Shown piece after piece: positions 1-10,156 of a stretch of DNA of 64,000 nucleotides. The notes beneath the pieces are model-generated. The model ran no database searches, was not told the DNA's origin, and saw only the letters and a program-made list of their open reading frames with translations. Origin of the DNA: Crenobacter intestini (GTDB lineage: Bacteria > Pseudomonadota > Gammaproteobacteria > Burkholderiales > Chromobacteriaceae). Both the position numbers and the translations under genes were made by a program. The stretch's first letter is position 1; the number at the start of each line of letters is the position of its first letter. The stretch is from positions 1 through 64,000 of the forward strand of contig NZ_STGJ01000002.1 of NCBI RefSeq assembly GCF_004919095.1, in the 5' to 3' direction.

Positions 1-1
1 G

Positions 2-244
2 ACCACCGCCGACTTCTACGGCCTGAAGAACTACGGCGCCAACTACGGCGTGCTGTACACCGCTTGGGGCGTGTCCGGCTTCGTCGGCCCGCTGCTGGCT
101 GGCTGGGCGGTGGACACCACCGGCACCTACAGCCTGGCGTTCACGATCTCGGCAGGCCTGCTGGCCGTCGCCATCGTGCTGGGCTTCATGACCAAGCCGC
201 TGAAGCTGGCCAAGGCGGAAGAAACCGCTGCCGCCAACGCTTGA
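2..244 (+). CDS. MFS transporter, oxalate/formate antiporter-like (C-terminal fragment)
   Basis: This is the 3' end of a gene whose start lies before the window. The readable 80 residues include YGLKNYGANYGVLYTAWGVS, followed by two hydrophobic stretches and a short charged cytoplasmic tail. The tyrosine- and glycine-rich segment before the penultimate helix, with GLKNYGANYG, is typical of the OFA (oxalate/formate antiporter-like) branch of the major facilitator superfamily. The protein would be an inner-membrane carrier of a small organic anion. The substrate cannot be inferred from this part. A strong terminator follows directly at 262-295. Confidence 0.75.
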   Translation, partial: TTADFYGLKNYGANYGVLYTAWGVSGFVGPLLAGWAVDTTGTYSLAFTISAGLLAVAIVLGFMTKPLKLAKAEETAAANA

Positions 245-261
245 TTCAAGGCGCAGCCATG

Positions 262-295
262 AAAAAAGCCGACCCGCGGGTCGGCTTTTTTTTGT
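262..295. terminator. Bidirectional intrinsic terminator
   Basis: A perfect inverted repeat AGCCGACCC/GGGTCGGCT is preceded by six A and followed by eight or more T, so it can work on both strands. It lies between the convergent MFS gene and yaeQ. Nearly the same stem recurs at 47876-47904. Confidence 0.9.
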
Positions 296-307
296 CTGGT
301 GCCAGGC

Positions 308-859
308 TCACGCGTGGGCGGCAGACTTCAGGCGCACGCCCTCGACCAGCACGTTGTGCGTGCCGTCGGATAGCCACAGCTGGCCGTCCTGCAAGGTGGC
401 GGAGAACTGCATGCTGCGCTCGGCCATCGCCGCCAGTTCGGACAGGGTCTCGGGGCCGATGCCGACCACCGACAGGTTGTCGAAGCGGGACACCTTGTTC
501 TCCATAGCCTGCCACCACACGTCGGACGCGCGGCCACCGTGGCTGTACACGATCACCTGTTCTGCGCGCGAGCACGCCTTCTTGATGCGCTTCTCGTCAG
601 GCTCGCCCAGGTCTATCCACAGCTCGATCTCGTCCGAATAGTTCTTCTGCCACAGCGCGGGCTCGTCGTCGGCGCAGATGTCCTTGGTGAAGGCCAGCGT
701 CTCGCTCGCGTTGAGAATGAAAGCGACCATGCGCAGCATCATGCGCTCGACGGTCTCGGAGGGATGGCAGGCCAGGGTCAGGTTGTGGCTGGCGTAGTAG
801 CTGCGGTCCATATCGGAGATGTCGATATCGGCCTTGTAGATGGTGGCTTTGAGTGCCAT
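308..859 (-). CDS. yaeQ: YaeQ family protein
   Basis: The 183-residue product matches the YaeQ family (usually about 180 residues) over its whole length. It begins MALKATIYKADIDISDMDR and contains YYASHNLTLACHPSET and WIDLGEPDEKRIKKAC, which are family signatures. YaeQ has a PD-(D/E)XK nuclease-like fold; its cellular role is unsettled (the E. coli protein was once described as an RfaH suppressor). The ATG at 857-859 was chosen because the conserved N-terminus starts there, although the frame stays open far upstream as a shadow inside ppc. It lies 86 bp downstream of ppc on the same strand, with an intercistronic hairpin between them. Confidence 0.9.
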   Translation of the reverse strand: MALKATIYKADIDISDMDRSYYASHNLTLACHPSETVERMMLRMVAFILNASETLAFTKDICADDEPALWQKNYSDEIELWIDLGEPDEKRIKKACSRAEQVIVYSHGGRASDVWWQAMENKVSRFDNLSVVGIGPETLSELAAMAERSMQFSATLQDGQLWLSDGTHNVLVEGVRLKSAAHA

Positions 860-903
860 GGGCGCGTCCGCAAAAGCACGCAGTGTACCGCATCTCGCGG
901 CCC

Positions 904-937
904 CGGGCCGGCAGGGGCTTGTCGCCTTGCCGGCCCG
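904..937 (-). other. Intercistronic hairpin between ppc and yaeQ
   Basis: CGGGCCGGCA and TGCCGGCCCG form a perfect 10-bp stem around a 14-nt loop, just after the ppc stop on the minus strand. No U-tract follows, so it looks more like an RNA-stabilising or partially terminating structure than a full terminator. Confidence 0.5.
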
Positions 938-945
938 CCTTGCGT

Positions 946-3651
<2,706 letters not shown>

Positions 3652-3702
3652 TGGCGTTTTCCACCCTTGAGTCGGCTTGCGGGGTCAGGCCATGATATAT
3701 GG

Positions 3703-4596
3703 ATGAATGCCGCCCATGTCCTGTTACCCGACTTCGCCCTGATTGTGTCCGGGTTCCTGTTGCGCCGCGCCCACGTGGTCGGCGGCGCCTTCTGGCCCGA
3801 ACTGGAAAAATTCGTCTACTTCGTGCTGTTCCCGCCGCTGCTGTTCTGCGCGCTCGCGCGCGCCGAACTCGACGTCGCCTCCAGCGTGCCGATGCTGGCC
3901 GCCGGCGTGCTGTTCACCGTCGCCGGCTTCGTGCTGGCGATGCCGGCCGGCCGGCTGTTTGCGCTGCCGCCGCCTGCGTTTGCCGCCGGCCAGCAGGCGG
4001 CGTACCGCTTCAACTCCTACGTCGGCTTCGCGGTGATCAGCACGCTGGCCGGCGACGCCGGCATCGCGACCATCGCGCTGCTGTTCGGCGCGCTGATCCC
4101 GCTAGTCAACCTGATGGCGGTCTGGCAGCTCTCGCGTGCCGGCGACGGCCGCCTGCTCGCCGAGCTTGCGAGCAACCCGCTGATCTGGGGCATTGTCGCC
4201 GGGCTCACGGTCAACCTCGCCGGTGTCGCCGTGCCCGATCCGCTGTTCGACGCGGCGCGCCTGCTCGCCGACGCCGCGCTGCCGCTGGGGCTGATCGCGA
4301 TCGGCGCCGGCCTGCGCTTTGCCGGCGCGCGCCGCCACCTGGCGCCCGTCGTCTACTGGACGGTGGTCAAGCTCGCGCTGCTGCCGCTGATGGCGTACGC
4401 GCTCGCCGCGTGGTTCGGCATCGGCGGCGTCTACCAGAGCGCGCTGATCGTGATGGCCGCGCTGCCGACCGCGACGTCGACCTACATCCTCGCCGTGCGC
4501 ATGGGCGGCGACGGCCCGCTTGCCGCGCTCCTGGTCACCGTCTCCACGCTGTCGGCGATGCTGACGCTGCCGGTGGTGATCTCGACCCTGCTCTAG
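3703..4596 (+). CDS. AEC (auxin efflux carrier) family transporter
   Basis: This 297-residue integral membrane protein has about ten hydrophobic segments and the AEC layout: N-terminal ALIVSGFLLRR, the central NSYVGFAVIS, and C-terminal ALPTATSTYILAVRMGG. The AEC family includes malate and malonate permeases such as MdcF/MleP and many uncharacterised carriers. The internal ATG at 3703 (MNAAHVLLPDF) is preferred over an in-frame ATG at 3643, because the extra 20 residues are hydrophilic and overlap the start of ppc. Being divergent from ppc suggests a C4-acid link, but that is only inference. Confidence 0.85.
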   Translation: MNAAHVLLPDFALIVSGFLLRRAHVVGGAFWPELEKFVYFVLFPPLLFCALARAELDVASSVPMLAAGVLFTVAGFVLAMPAGRLFALPPPAFAAGQQAAYRFNSYVGFAVISTLAGDAGIATIALLFGALIPLVNLMAVWQLSRAGDGRLLAELASNPLIWGIVAGLTVNLAGVAVPDPLFDAARLLADAALPLGLIAIGAGLRFAGARRHLAPVVYWTVVKLALLPLMAYALAAWFGIGGVYQSALIVMAALPTATSTYILAVRMGGDGPLAALLVTVSTLSAMLTLPVVISTLL

Positions 4597-4616
4597 GCGG
4601 GGGCAAGCCCCTGCCA

Positions 4617-4625
4617 TGCTAGAAT
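4617..4625 (+). promoter_or_regulatory. Extended -10 promoter for hemCD (candidate)
   Basis: TGCTAGAAT fits an extended -10 element (TGN plus TAGAAT) 31 bp before the hemC ATG. There is no good -35. Just upstream, GGGGC-AA-GCCCC can form a small hairpin after the permease gene. Confidence 0.4.
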
Positions 4626-4656
4626 CATCGCCAAATCCATACCTTCAGGAACGGCG

Positions 4657-5583
4657 ATGAAAAAGATCGTGATCGCCAGCCGCGAGAGCCGGCTGGCCAT
4701 GTGGCAGGCCGAGCATATCAAGGCCAGGCTCGAGGCACTGTACCCGGAACTGACGGTCGAGATCCTCGGCATGACCACCCGCGGCGACCAGATCCTCGAC
4801 GTCACGCTGTCGAAGATCGGCGGCAAGGGTCTGTTCGTCAAGGAACTCGAGGTCGCGATGCTCGAGGGCCGCGCCGACCTGGCCGTCCATTCGATGAAGG
4901 ACGTGCCGATGCACCTGCCCGAAGGCTTCGCGCTCGCCGCCATCTGCGAACGCGAAGACCCGCGCGACGCCCTCGTCTCCAACCGCTACGCGAGCCTCGC
5001 CGAACTGCCCGCCGGCGCCGTGGTCGGCACCGCCAGCCTCAGGCGCGAGTCGCAGATCCGCGCGCGCTACCCGCACCTGACGGTGAAGCCGCTGCGCGGC
5101 AACGTGCAGACCCGCCTCGCCAAGCTCGACGCCGGCGAGTTCGACGCGATCATCCTTGCCGCATCCGGCCTCAAGCGGCTGGGCCTCTCCGGGCGCATCC
5201 GCACCGAGCTTGCGCCGTCGGAGAGCCTGCCCTCGCCGGGGCAGGGCGCGCTGGGCATCGAGATCCGCGCCGACCGCGCCGACCTCGCCGAACTGCTCGC
5301 GCCGCTCGATCACGCCGACACCCGCGACTGCGTGACCGCCGAGCGCGCGCTGTCGCGTCAGCTGGGCGGCAGCTGCCAGGTGCCGCTGGGCGGCTTCGCG
5401 ACGCTCAGCGACGACGTGCTCACCCTGGGCGGATTCGTCGCCCACCCCGACGGCTCGGTGATGCTGACCGCGACCGCCAGCGCGCCGCGCGGCTACGCCG
5501 ACGCGCTGGGCCGCGCGGTCGCCAAGCGGCTGGTCGACGACGGCGCGCAGCAACTGGTCGACGCCGTCCTCGCCGGGGCATGA
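4657..5583 (+). CDS. hemC: Hydroxymethylbilane synthase (porphobilinogen deaminase)
   Basis: HemC polymerises four porphobilinogen molecules into hydroxymethylbilane for haem, sirohaem and corrinoid synthesis. The 308-residue protein has the N-terminal [14 protein letters not shown] motif, the substrate-binding segment [21 protein letters not shown], and [11 protein letters not shown]. Cys240 in that last motif is the attachment site for the dipyrromethane cofactor. An AGGA ribosome site precedes the ATG. Its stop overlaps the hemD start (ATGA), so the two are translationally coupled. Confidence 0.98.
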   Translation: MKKIVIASRESRLAMWQAEHIKARLEALYPELTVEILGMTTRGDQILDVTLSKIGGKGLFVKELEVAMLEGRADLAVHSMKDVPMHLPEGFALAAICEREDPRDALVSNRYASLAELPAGAVVGTASLRRESQIRARYPHLTVKPLRGNVQTRLAKLDAGEFDAIILAASGLKRLGLSGRIRTELAPSESLPSPGQGALGIEIRADRADLAELLAPLDHADTRDCVTAERALSRQLGGSCQVPLGGFATLSDDVLTLGGFVAHPDGSVMLTATASAPRGYADALGRAVAKRLVDDGAQQLVDAVLAGA

Positions 5584-6308
5584 GCGGCCCGCTCGTCCTC
5601 GTCACCCGGCCGGCCGCGCAGTGCGCGGCGCTGGCCGCGCGGCTGGCGGCGGCCGGCTATACGCCACGGCCGTTCGCGCCGCTCGAACTTGTCCCCGACC
5701 CGGTGGCGCTCGCGCGCCTGCCGGCTCAGCTTGCCGATGCCGACTGGCTGATCCCGGTCAGCCCCGGCGCCGTCGACATCCTGTTTTCCATCCCGCAGCT
5801 GGCACTGCCCGCCACGCTCAGGCTCGCCTGCGTCGGCCGCGGCAGCGCCGCGCGGCTGGCCGAGTTCTCCGGCTGGCCGGTGCTGCACCCGGCCGCGGGC
5901 AGCGACAGCGAGGCGCTGCTCGCGCTCCCCGAACTGCAGGCGCTGGATGGCGCGCGCGTGCTGATCGTGCGCGGCGACAGCGGCCGTGCGCTCATGGCCG
6001 ACACGCTGGCCGAGCGTGGCGCCGAGGTGACGTTTGCCGCGCTGTACCGGCGCGTGCCGGTCGACCCGGGCTGGGCCGTGCTTGCCGCCGAGCAAACTGT
6101 CGCCGCGCTGGTGGTGACCGCCAGCGAGATCGCGACCGCGCTGTTCGCGTCAGCGCCGCCGGCGCGCCGCGACTGGCTCGCCCGCCAGCGTTTCGTCGCG
6201 CTGCACCCGCGTGTCGGAGAATGCCTCTACGCGCTTGGCGCAGAGCAGGTGACGGTCGCGGCCCGTGCCGACGACGCGGCGCTGGTCGAAGCGCTCGACC
6301 GCGTTTGA
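5580..6308 (+). CDS. hemD: Uroporphyrinogen-III synthase
   Basis: HemD closes hydroxymethylbilane to uroporphyrinogen III. The 242-residue protein has the loosely conserved HemD fold: N-terminal [10 protein letters not shown], the central [12 protein letters not shown], and [17 protein letters not shown] in the second lobe. The ATGA overlap with hemC and the family length support the call. In many relatives hemX and hemY follow directly; here a LysR/SDR/dehydrogenase module intervenes, and the next gene on the other strand ends 56 bp away. Confidence 0.93.
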   Translation: MSGPLVLVTRPAAQCAALAARLAAAGYTPRPFAPLELVPDPVALARLPAQLADADWLIPVSPGAVDILFSIPQLALPATLRLACVGRGSAARLAEFSGWPVLHPAAGSDSEALLALPELQALDGARVLIVRGDSGRALMADTLAERGAEVTFAALYRRVPVDPGWAVLAAEQTVAALVVTASEIATALFASAPPARRDWLARQRFVALHPRVGECLYALGAEQVTVAARADDAALVEALDRV

Positions 6309-6364
6309 TTGTGCGGCAAGCGGCGCACGCCGGCGATACGGGTTGCCCCGCACCCGGGCGCACC

Positions 6365-7180
6365 TCAGGCGCCGGACTCCGCGAGCCTCGCCAGTAAGGC
6401 CGCCAGCGCCGGCTGAGCCAGCGCGTCCGGCGCGAAACACAGGCCGATGCGGCGCTTGAGTGGCGGCGCGTCAAAGCGCGCGCTGCCGCAGCCGGCCGGC
6501 AGCAGCCCCTCGGGCAGCCAGGCGACGCCGACGCCGGCACCGGCCATCGCGGCGGCGAGCGCGAGCGACGCCGCGCGTTGCGGGTGCGCCGGCGCGTACT
6601 CGCCCAGATGCGCGAGCAGCTTTTGCTGCGAGGCGTGTGGCGGACACATCACCCATTCCTCGCCGGCGAGCGCCGCGGGCGAGAGCACGCGGCCGGACAG
6701 CCGGTGGCCCGGCGGCAGCGCCAGCACGAATTCCTCCTCCCACAAGGGCTCGAACAGCTCGTCCTCGCAGCGCAGGCTCTCGCAGCCGACGCGCGCGTCG
6801 CCGGTGCAGCCGTCGGCCAGCGTCAGCAAGAGCGCGGGCGTGGCCGCCGCGACGCGGGCGAGTGCGCCGACCCGGCGCGGGTCGAGGTCGGCCTCGACGC
6901 CGAGCGTCAGCGCGAGGCAGGCGTCGTCCTCGCGGAAGCGGCGGGCGAGCGCGTCGGCGTCGGCGATCAGCCGCTTGGCCTGCGGGTAGAGGCGGCCGGC
7001 GGCGTCGGTCGGCGCGACGCCACGCGGCTGGCGGACGAATAGGCTGACGCCCAGCTCTTCCTCCAGCGCGCGCAGTGACGCCGACAGCGTCGGCTGCGTC
7101 AGGTGCAGCAGTTGCGCGGCCTGGGTGATGTTGCGCGCGTCGAAGACGGCGACGAAGGCGCGCAGGGCGCGAATATCCAT
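6365..7180 (-). CDS. LysR family transcriptional regulator
   Basis: The 271-residue protein has the N-terminal winged helix-turn-helix of LysR regulators (MDIRALRAFVAVFDARNITQ, then QAAQLLHLTQPTLSASLRALEE) and a C-terminal effector-binding domain. The ATG at 7178-7180 aligns with the usual LysR start; an upstream in-frame ATG would add ten residues. It is divergent from an SDR oxidoreductase across a 112-bp gap carrying two perfect inverted repeats, so that gene is the probable target. The inducer is unknown. Confidence 0.92.
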   Translation of the reverse strand: MDIRALRAFVAVFDARNITQAAQLLHLTQPTLSASLRALEEELGVSLFVRQPRGVAPTDAAGRLYPQAKRLIADADALARRFREDDACLALTLGVEADLDPRRVGALARVAAATPALLLTLADGCTGDARVGCESLRCEDELFEPLWEEEFVLALPPGHRLSGRVLSPAALAGEEWVMCPPHASQQKLLAHLGEYAPAHPQRAASLALAAAMAGAGVGVAWLPEGLLPAGCGSARFDAPPLKRRIGLCFAPDALAQPALAALLARLAESGA

Positions 7181-7181
7181 A

Positions 7182-7263
7182 GAAAAATCCGATGGCAGGA
7201 AGCGAAACAAACGATTTTTCGCCGAGGCAAGCGCTGACTATAGTGCAGTGCGTGGCGCTTGCC
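7182..7263. promoter_or_regulatory. LysR/SDR divergon operator region
   Basis: GGCAAGCGC (7226-7234) and GCGCTTGCC (7255-7263) form a perfect 9-bp dyad that brackets TATAGT (7239-7244), a good -10 for the SDR gene. A second perfect dyad, GAAAAATC (7182-7189) and GATTTTTC (7213-7220), lies next to the LysR start. This suggests autoregulation plus control of the SDR gene. Confidence 0.6.
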
Positions 7264-7292
7264 ATCCCGGATTTCTATTTCAGGAGACAATG

Positions 7293-8015
7293 ATGGATAA
7301 ACCTCTGGTCGTGATCACCGGTGCCAGCTCCGGTTTCGGCGAGGCCTGTGCCCGCCTGTTCTCGTCGCGCGGCTACCCCTTGCTGCTGCTGGCGCGCCGC
7401 CTCGAGCGACTCGAGGCGCTCGGCCTGCCCAATACGCTGTGCCGCCGCGTCGACGTGACCGACCGCGCGGCGCTCGCCGCGGCGCTGCTTGAAGCCGAGG
7501 CGCTGTACGGCCCGGCCGACCTGCTGGTCAACAACGCCGGGCAGATGCTGCTGGGCAAGCTCGCCGGGCAGGACCCGGCCGAGTGGGAGCGCATGCTCGA
7601 CGTCAACGTGCTGGGCGTGCTCAACGGCATCCACACGGTGCTGCCGGGCATGCTGGCGCGCCGCCACGGCACCATCGTCAACATCAGCTCGATCGCCGGG
7701 CGCAAGACCTTCCCCAACCACGCCGCCTACTGCGGGACCAAGTTCGCCGTGCACGCGATCTCGGAAAACCTGCGCGAGGAAGTTGCGCTGCAGGACGTGC
7801 GCGTGATCACCATCGCGCCGGGCGCCGCCGAGACCGAACTGCTCAGCCACACCACCGACGAGGGGATCAAGCAGGGCTACGACGCGTGGAAGGAGCAGAT
7901 GGGCGGCGTGATCTCGGCGGGCGACATCGCCGAGGCGGTGCGCTACGCGTACGAGCAGCCGCAGGACCTGTGCATCCGCGAGATCGTGCTGGCGGCGACG
8001 CGGCAGGAACCGTAA
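7293..8015 (+). CDS. SDR family NAD(P)-dependent oxidoreductase
   Basis: This 240-residue classical short-chain dehydrogenase shows the nucleotide-binding TGASSGFGEA (TGxxxGxG), the NNAG motif, the catalytic serine in NISSIAG, and YxxxK as YCGTK. It resembles YdfG-type 3-hydroxy acid or carbonyl reductases, but the substrate cannot be assigned. Two tandem ATGs exist at 7290 and 7293; AGGAGA at 7282-7287 gives better spacing to 7293. A terminator follows at 8053-8082, so it is probably monocistronic and controlled by the divergent LysR protein. Confidence 0.9.
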   Translation: MDKPLVVITGASSGFGEACARLFSSRGYPLLLLARRLERLEALGLPNTLCRRVDVTDRAALAAALLEAEALYGPADLLVNNAGQMLLGKLAGQDPAEWERMLDVNVLGVLNGIHTVLPGMLARRHGTIVNISSIAGRKTFPNHAAYCGTKFAVHAISENLREEVALQDVRVITIAPGAAETELLSHTTDEGIKQGYDAWKEQMGGVISAGDIAEAVRYAYEQPQDLCIREIVLAATRQEP

Positions 8016-8052
8016 GGCAGGGCAAGCGGGCAGCCAAGCTGCCCCTTGCTAC

Positions 8053-8082
8053 CCGGGCGGAGCGTTCCGCCCGTTTTTTTTT
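8053..8082 (+). terminator. Intrinsic terminator after the SDR gene
   Basis: CGGGCGGA-GCGT-TCCGCCCG is an 8-bp perfect stem followed by nine T. It separates the SDR gene from the dehydrogenase gene that starts at 8112. Confidence 0.88.
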
Positions 8083-8111
8083 GCGGCGCCCAAGGGCGCA
8101 GGAGTCAGGAA

Positions 8112-8978
8112 ATGCATGAAGTTTCGGTCATCGGCCTCGGGGCCATGGGGTCGGCGCTGGCGCACGTCATGTGCGCGGCCGGCTGGCAGGTGACGGTGTG
8201 GAACCGCAGCGCGGACAAGGCACGCGCCCTGCAGGCGCAGGGCGCACGGGTGGCCGGCACGGCGGCGCAGGCTCTCGCGGCCAGCCCGCTGACCCTGATC
8301 TGCGTCGACAACTACCCGGCCAGCTTGTCCACCCTGGAAACGGCGCAGGCCGCGGTGTCCGGCCGCCTGCTGGTGCAGCTGTCGACGGGGGCGCCGCAGG
8401 GCGCTCGCGAGCTGGAGGCCTGGGCGCATGCGCACGGCGCGTCCTACCTGGACGGCGCCATCCTCGCCTTTCCCGAGCAGATGGGAACGGCCGACGCGTC
8501 CATCATCGCCTCCGGCGCCGAGGCGGCGTTCCGGGCTGCCGAACCCTGCCTGCGCCAATTGGCGCCGGCGCTAGACTATCTGGGCACCGCCGTCGGCGCC
8601 GCGTCGGCGCAGGACTGCGCGGTGGCGACCTACTTTGCCGGCGGCCTGATCGGCGCGTTGCACGGCGCGCTGATCTGCGAGGCCGAAGGGCTGCCGGTGG
8701 ACGCGTTTTGCGCGCAACTGGCCGAGTTGTCGCCGATTCTCGGCGGCGACGTCCGCCATCTGGGCGCGACGCTGGCGCGCGGCGAGTTTGACGCGCCTTA
8801 CGCTTCGCTTAAAACGTGGAGCGCGGCCATTACCCGGCTGCGGGTGCACGCCGAGAGCAGCGGCATCAATGCGGACTTCCCGTCGTTTGCCGCCGCCCTG
8901 TTCGAGCGCGGGGTTGCCGCCGGTTACGGCGCACAGGAGGTCTCGGCGCTGATCAAGGTGTTGCGCGCGCAAGGCTGA
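8112..8978 (+). CDS. NAD(P)-binding oxidoreductase, imine reductase / beta-hydroxyacid dehydrogenase-like
   Basis: The 288-residue protein begins with a Rossmann motif (VSVIGLGAMGSALAHVM) and the NADP-leaning WNRS at the end of beta-2. It continues with a helical C-terminal domain. The segment STGAPQGARELEAWAHAHG followed by YLDGAILAFPEQMG resembles imine reductases (usual pattern YLDGAI...P..MG) more than classical hydroxyisobutyrate dehydrogenases. AGGAG at 8100-8104 supports the ATG at 8112. It sits alone between two terminator/promoter boundaries, with no biosynthetic partner nearby. Substrate unknown. Confidence 0.8.
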   Translation: MHEVSVIGLGAMGSALAHVMCAAGWQVTVWNRSADKARALQAQGARVAGTAAQALAASPLTLICVDNYPASLSTLETAQAAVSGRLLVQLSTGAPQGARELEAWAHAHGASYLDGAILAFPEQMGTADASIIASGAEAAFRAAEPCLRQLAPALDYLGTAVGAASAQDCAVATYFAGGLIGALHGALICEAEGLPVDAFCAQLAELSPILGGDVRHLGATLARGEFDAPYASLKTWSAAITRLRVHAESSGINADFPSFAAALFERGVAAGYGAQEVSALIKVLRAQG

Positions 8979-9025
8979 GCGCCCGGCGGCCGCGCCCGTG
9001 CTGGCCGCTGGCGCGGCCTTGAAGT

Positions 9026-9031
9026 TACAAT
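9026..9031 (+). promoter_or_regulatory. Candidate -10 for hemXY
   Basis: TACAAT lies 58 bp before the hemX start in the gap after the preceding dehydrogenase gene. The -35 is poor. A separate promoter is expected because hemXY are detached from hemCD here. Confidence 0.3.
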
Positions 9032-9088
9032 GACATAACCGCGCGGACGCCTGCGCCGCGATGTCGAACTTCAGCATGGGCCCGTAGC

Positions 9089-10156
9089 ATGAGCGACACT
9101 CCGATGACCGACCCCACTCCTTCCGCCGGCCAGAGTGCCCCTGCGGCACAGCCCGCACCTCGTCACGGCACGCTCAACGTCGCGCTGCTGGTCGCGCTGG
9201 CCGCGCTGGGCGTCTCCGGCTGGCAGTTCTACCAGACCCAGACCCAGCTGGCCGAAACCCGGCTCGAGCTCGCCCGCCAGATCGCCAGCAGCGGCATCGG
9301 CGAGCGCGCGCTCAAGGTGCAGGCCGACGCGACCGCCAAGGCGCTGCGCGACACCGAGACCCGCCTCGTCCAGATCGAGGCGCGCGTCAACGAGTCCGCC
9401 GGCCAGTATGCGACGCTCGAGGGCATGTACCAGTCGCTGACCAACAACCGCAGCGACTGGCTGCAGGCCGAGGTCGAGCATTCGCTGACCATCGCCAGCC
9501 AGCAGCTCCTGCTGGCCGGCAACGTCGGCGCCGCGGTGTCGGCGCTGGAAATGGTCGAGGCGCGGCTCGCCCGCTTCGACAACCCGCAGCTGATCGCGCT
9601 CAAGCGCGCGGTCAGCAAGGACCTCGCCTCGCTCAAGTCGCTGCCCTACGTCGACAGCGTCGGCGTCACCCTCAAGCTTGACCAGCTGATGCTGGCCGTC
9701 GACGCGCTGCCGCTGGCGGTCGACCACCACCGGCTGGGTCCGGCCAAGGTCGCGCAGCGCGCCGCGCTGCCTCAGACCGCGCCGTGGTGGGAGCGCGCGC
9801 TGTCCGACTTCACGCACAGCATCGGCGAGCTGGTCAATATCCGCCGCATGGACAAGCCCGAGGCGCTGCTGCTGTCGCCCGAGCAGGCCTTCTTCCTGCG
9901 CGAGAACCTGAAGATGCGTTTGCTGGACGCGCGCATCGCGCTGATGGCGCGCCAGGGCTCGACCTTCGCCACCGACATCGCGGCGGCCGAGAGCTACGTC
10001 GCGCGTTACTTCGACCGCGACGCGCCGGCGACCCGCCAGTGGCTGGCCACGCTCGCCACCCTCAAGGATGTGCCGCTCGACGTCGAGCTGCCCGAGCTGA
10101 CCGGCAGCCTCAAGGCCGTGCATGACCTGCAGGGACAGGCGGAGGTGAAACCGTGA
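9089..10156 (+). CDS. hemX: HemX family protein (HemX domain; often named uroporphyrinogen-III C-methyltransferase)
   Basis: The 355-residue protein has a proline- and alanine-rich cytoplasmic N-terminus, a single transmembrane helix around residues 29-48, and a long helical periplasmic domain (QTQTQLAETRLELARQI, WLQAEVEHSLTIASQQLL). This is the HemX layout in beta- and gammaproteobacterial hem operons. Although databases often name it a methyltransferase, no SAM-binding motif is visible, so a membrane-scaffold or regulatory role in haem synthesis is more plausible. Its TGA overlaps the GTG start of hemY. Confidence 0.88.
   Translation: MSDTPMTDPTPSAGQSAPAAQPAPRHGTLNVALLVALAALGVSGWQFYQTQTQLAETRLELARQIASSGIGERALKVQADATAKALRDTETRLVQIEARVNESAGQYATLEGMYQSLTNNRSDWLQAEVEHSLTIASQQLLLAGNVGAAVSALEMVEARLARFDNPQLIALKRAVSKDLASLKSLPYVDSVGVTLKLDQLMLAVDALPLAVDHHRLGPAKVAQRAALPQTAPWWERALSDFTHSIGELVNIRRMDKPEALLLSPEQAFFLRENLKMRLLDARIALMARQGSTFATDIAAAESYVARYFDRDAPATRQWLATLATLKDVPLDVELPELTGSLKAVHDLQGQAEVKP

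Noticed and set aside
9089-10156. True uroporphyrinogen-III methyltransferase activity for HemX
   Set aside because: A single-span protein with a helical periplasmic domain and no visible SAM-binding motif; the name is inherited from database annotation.
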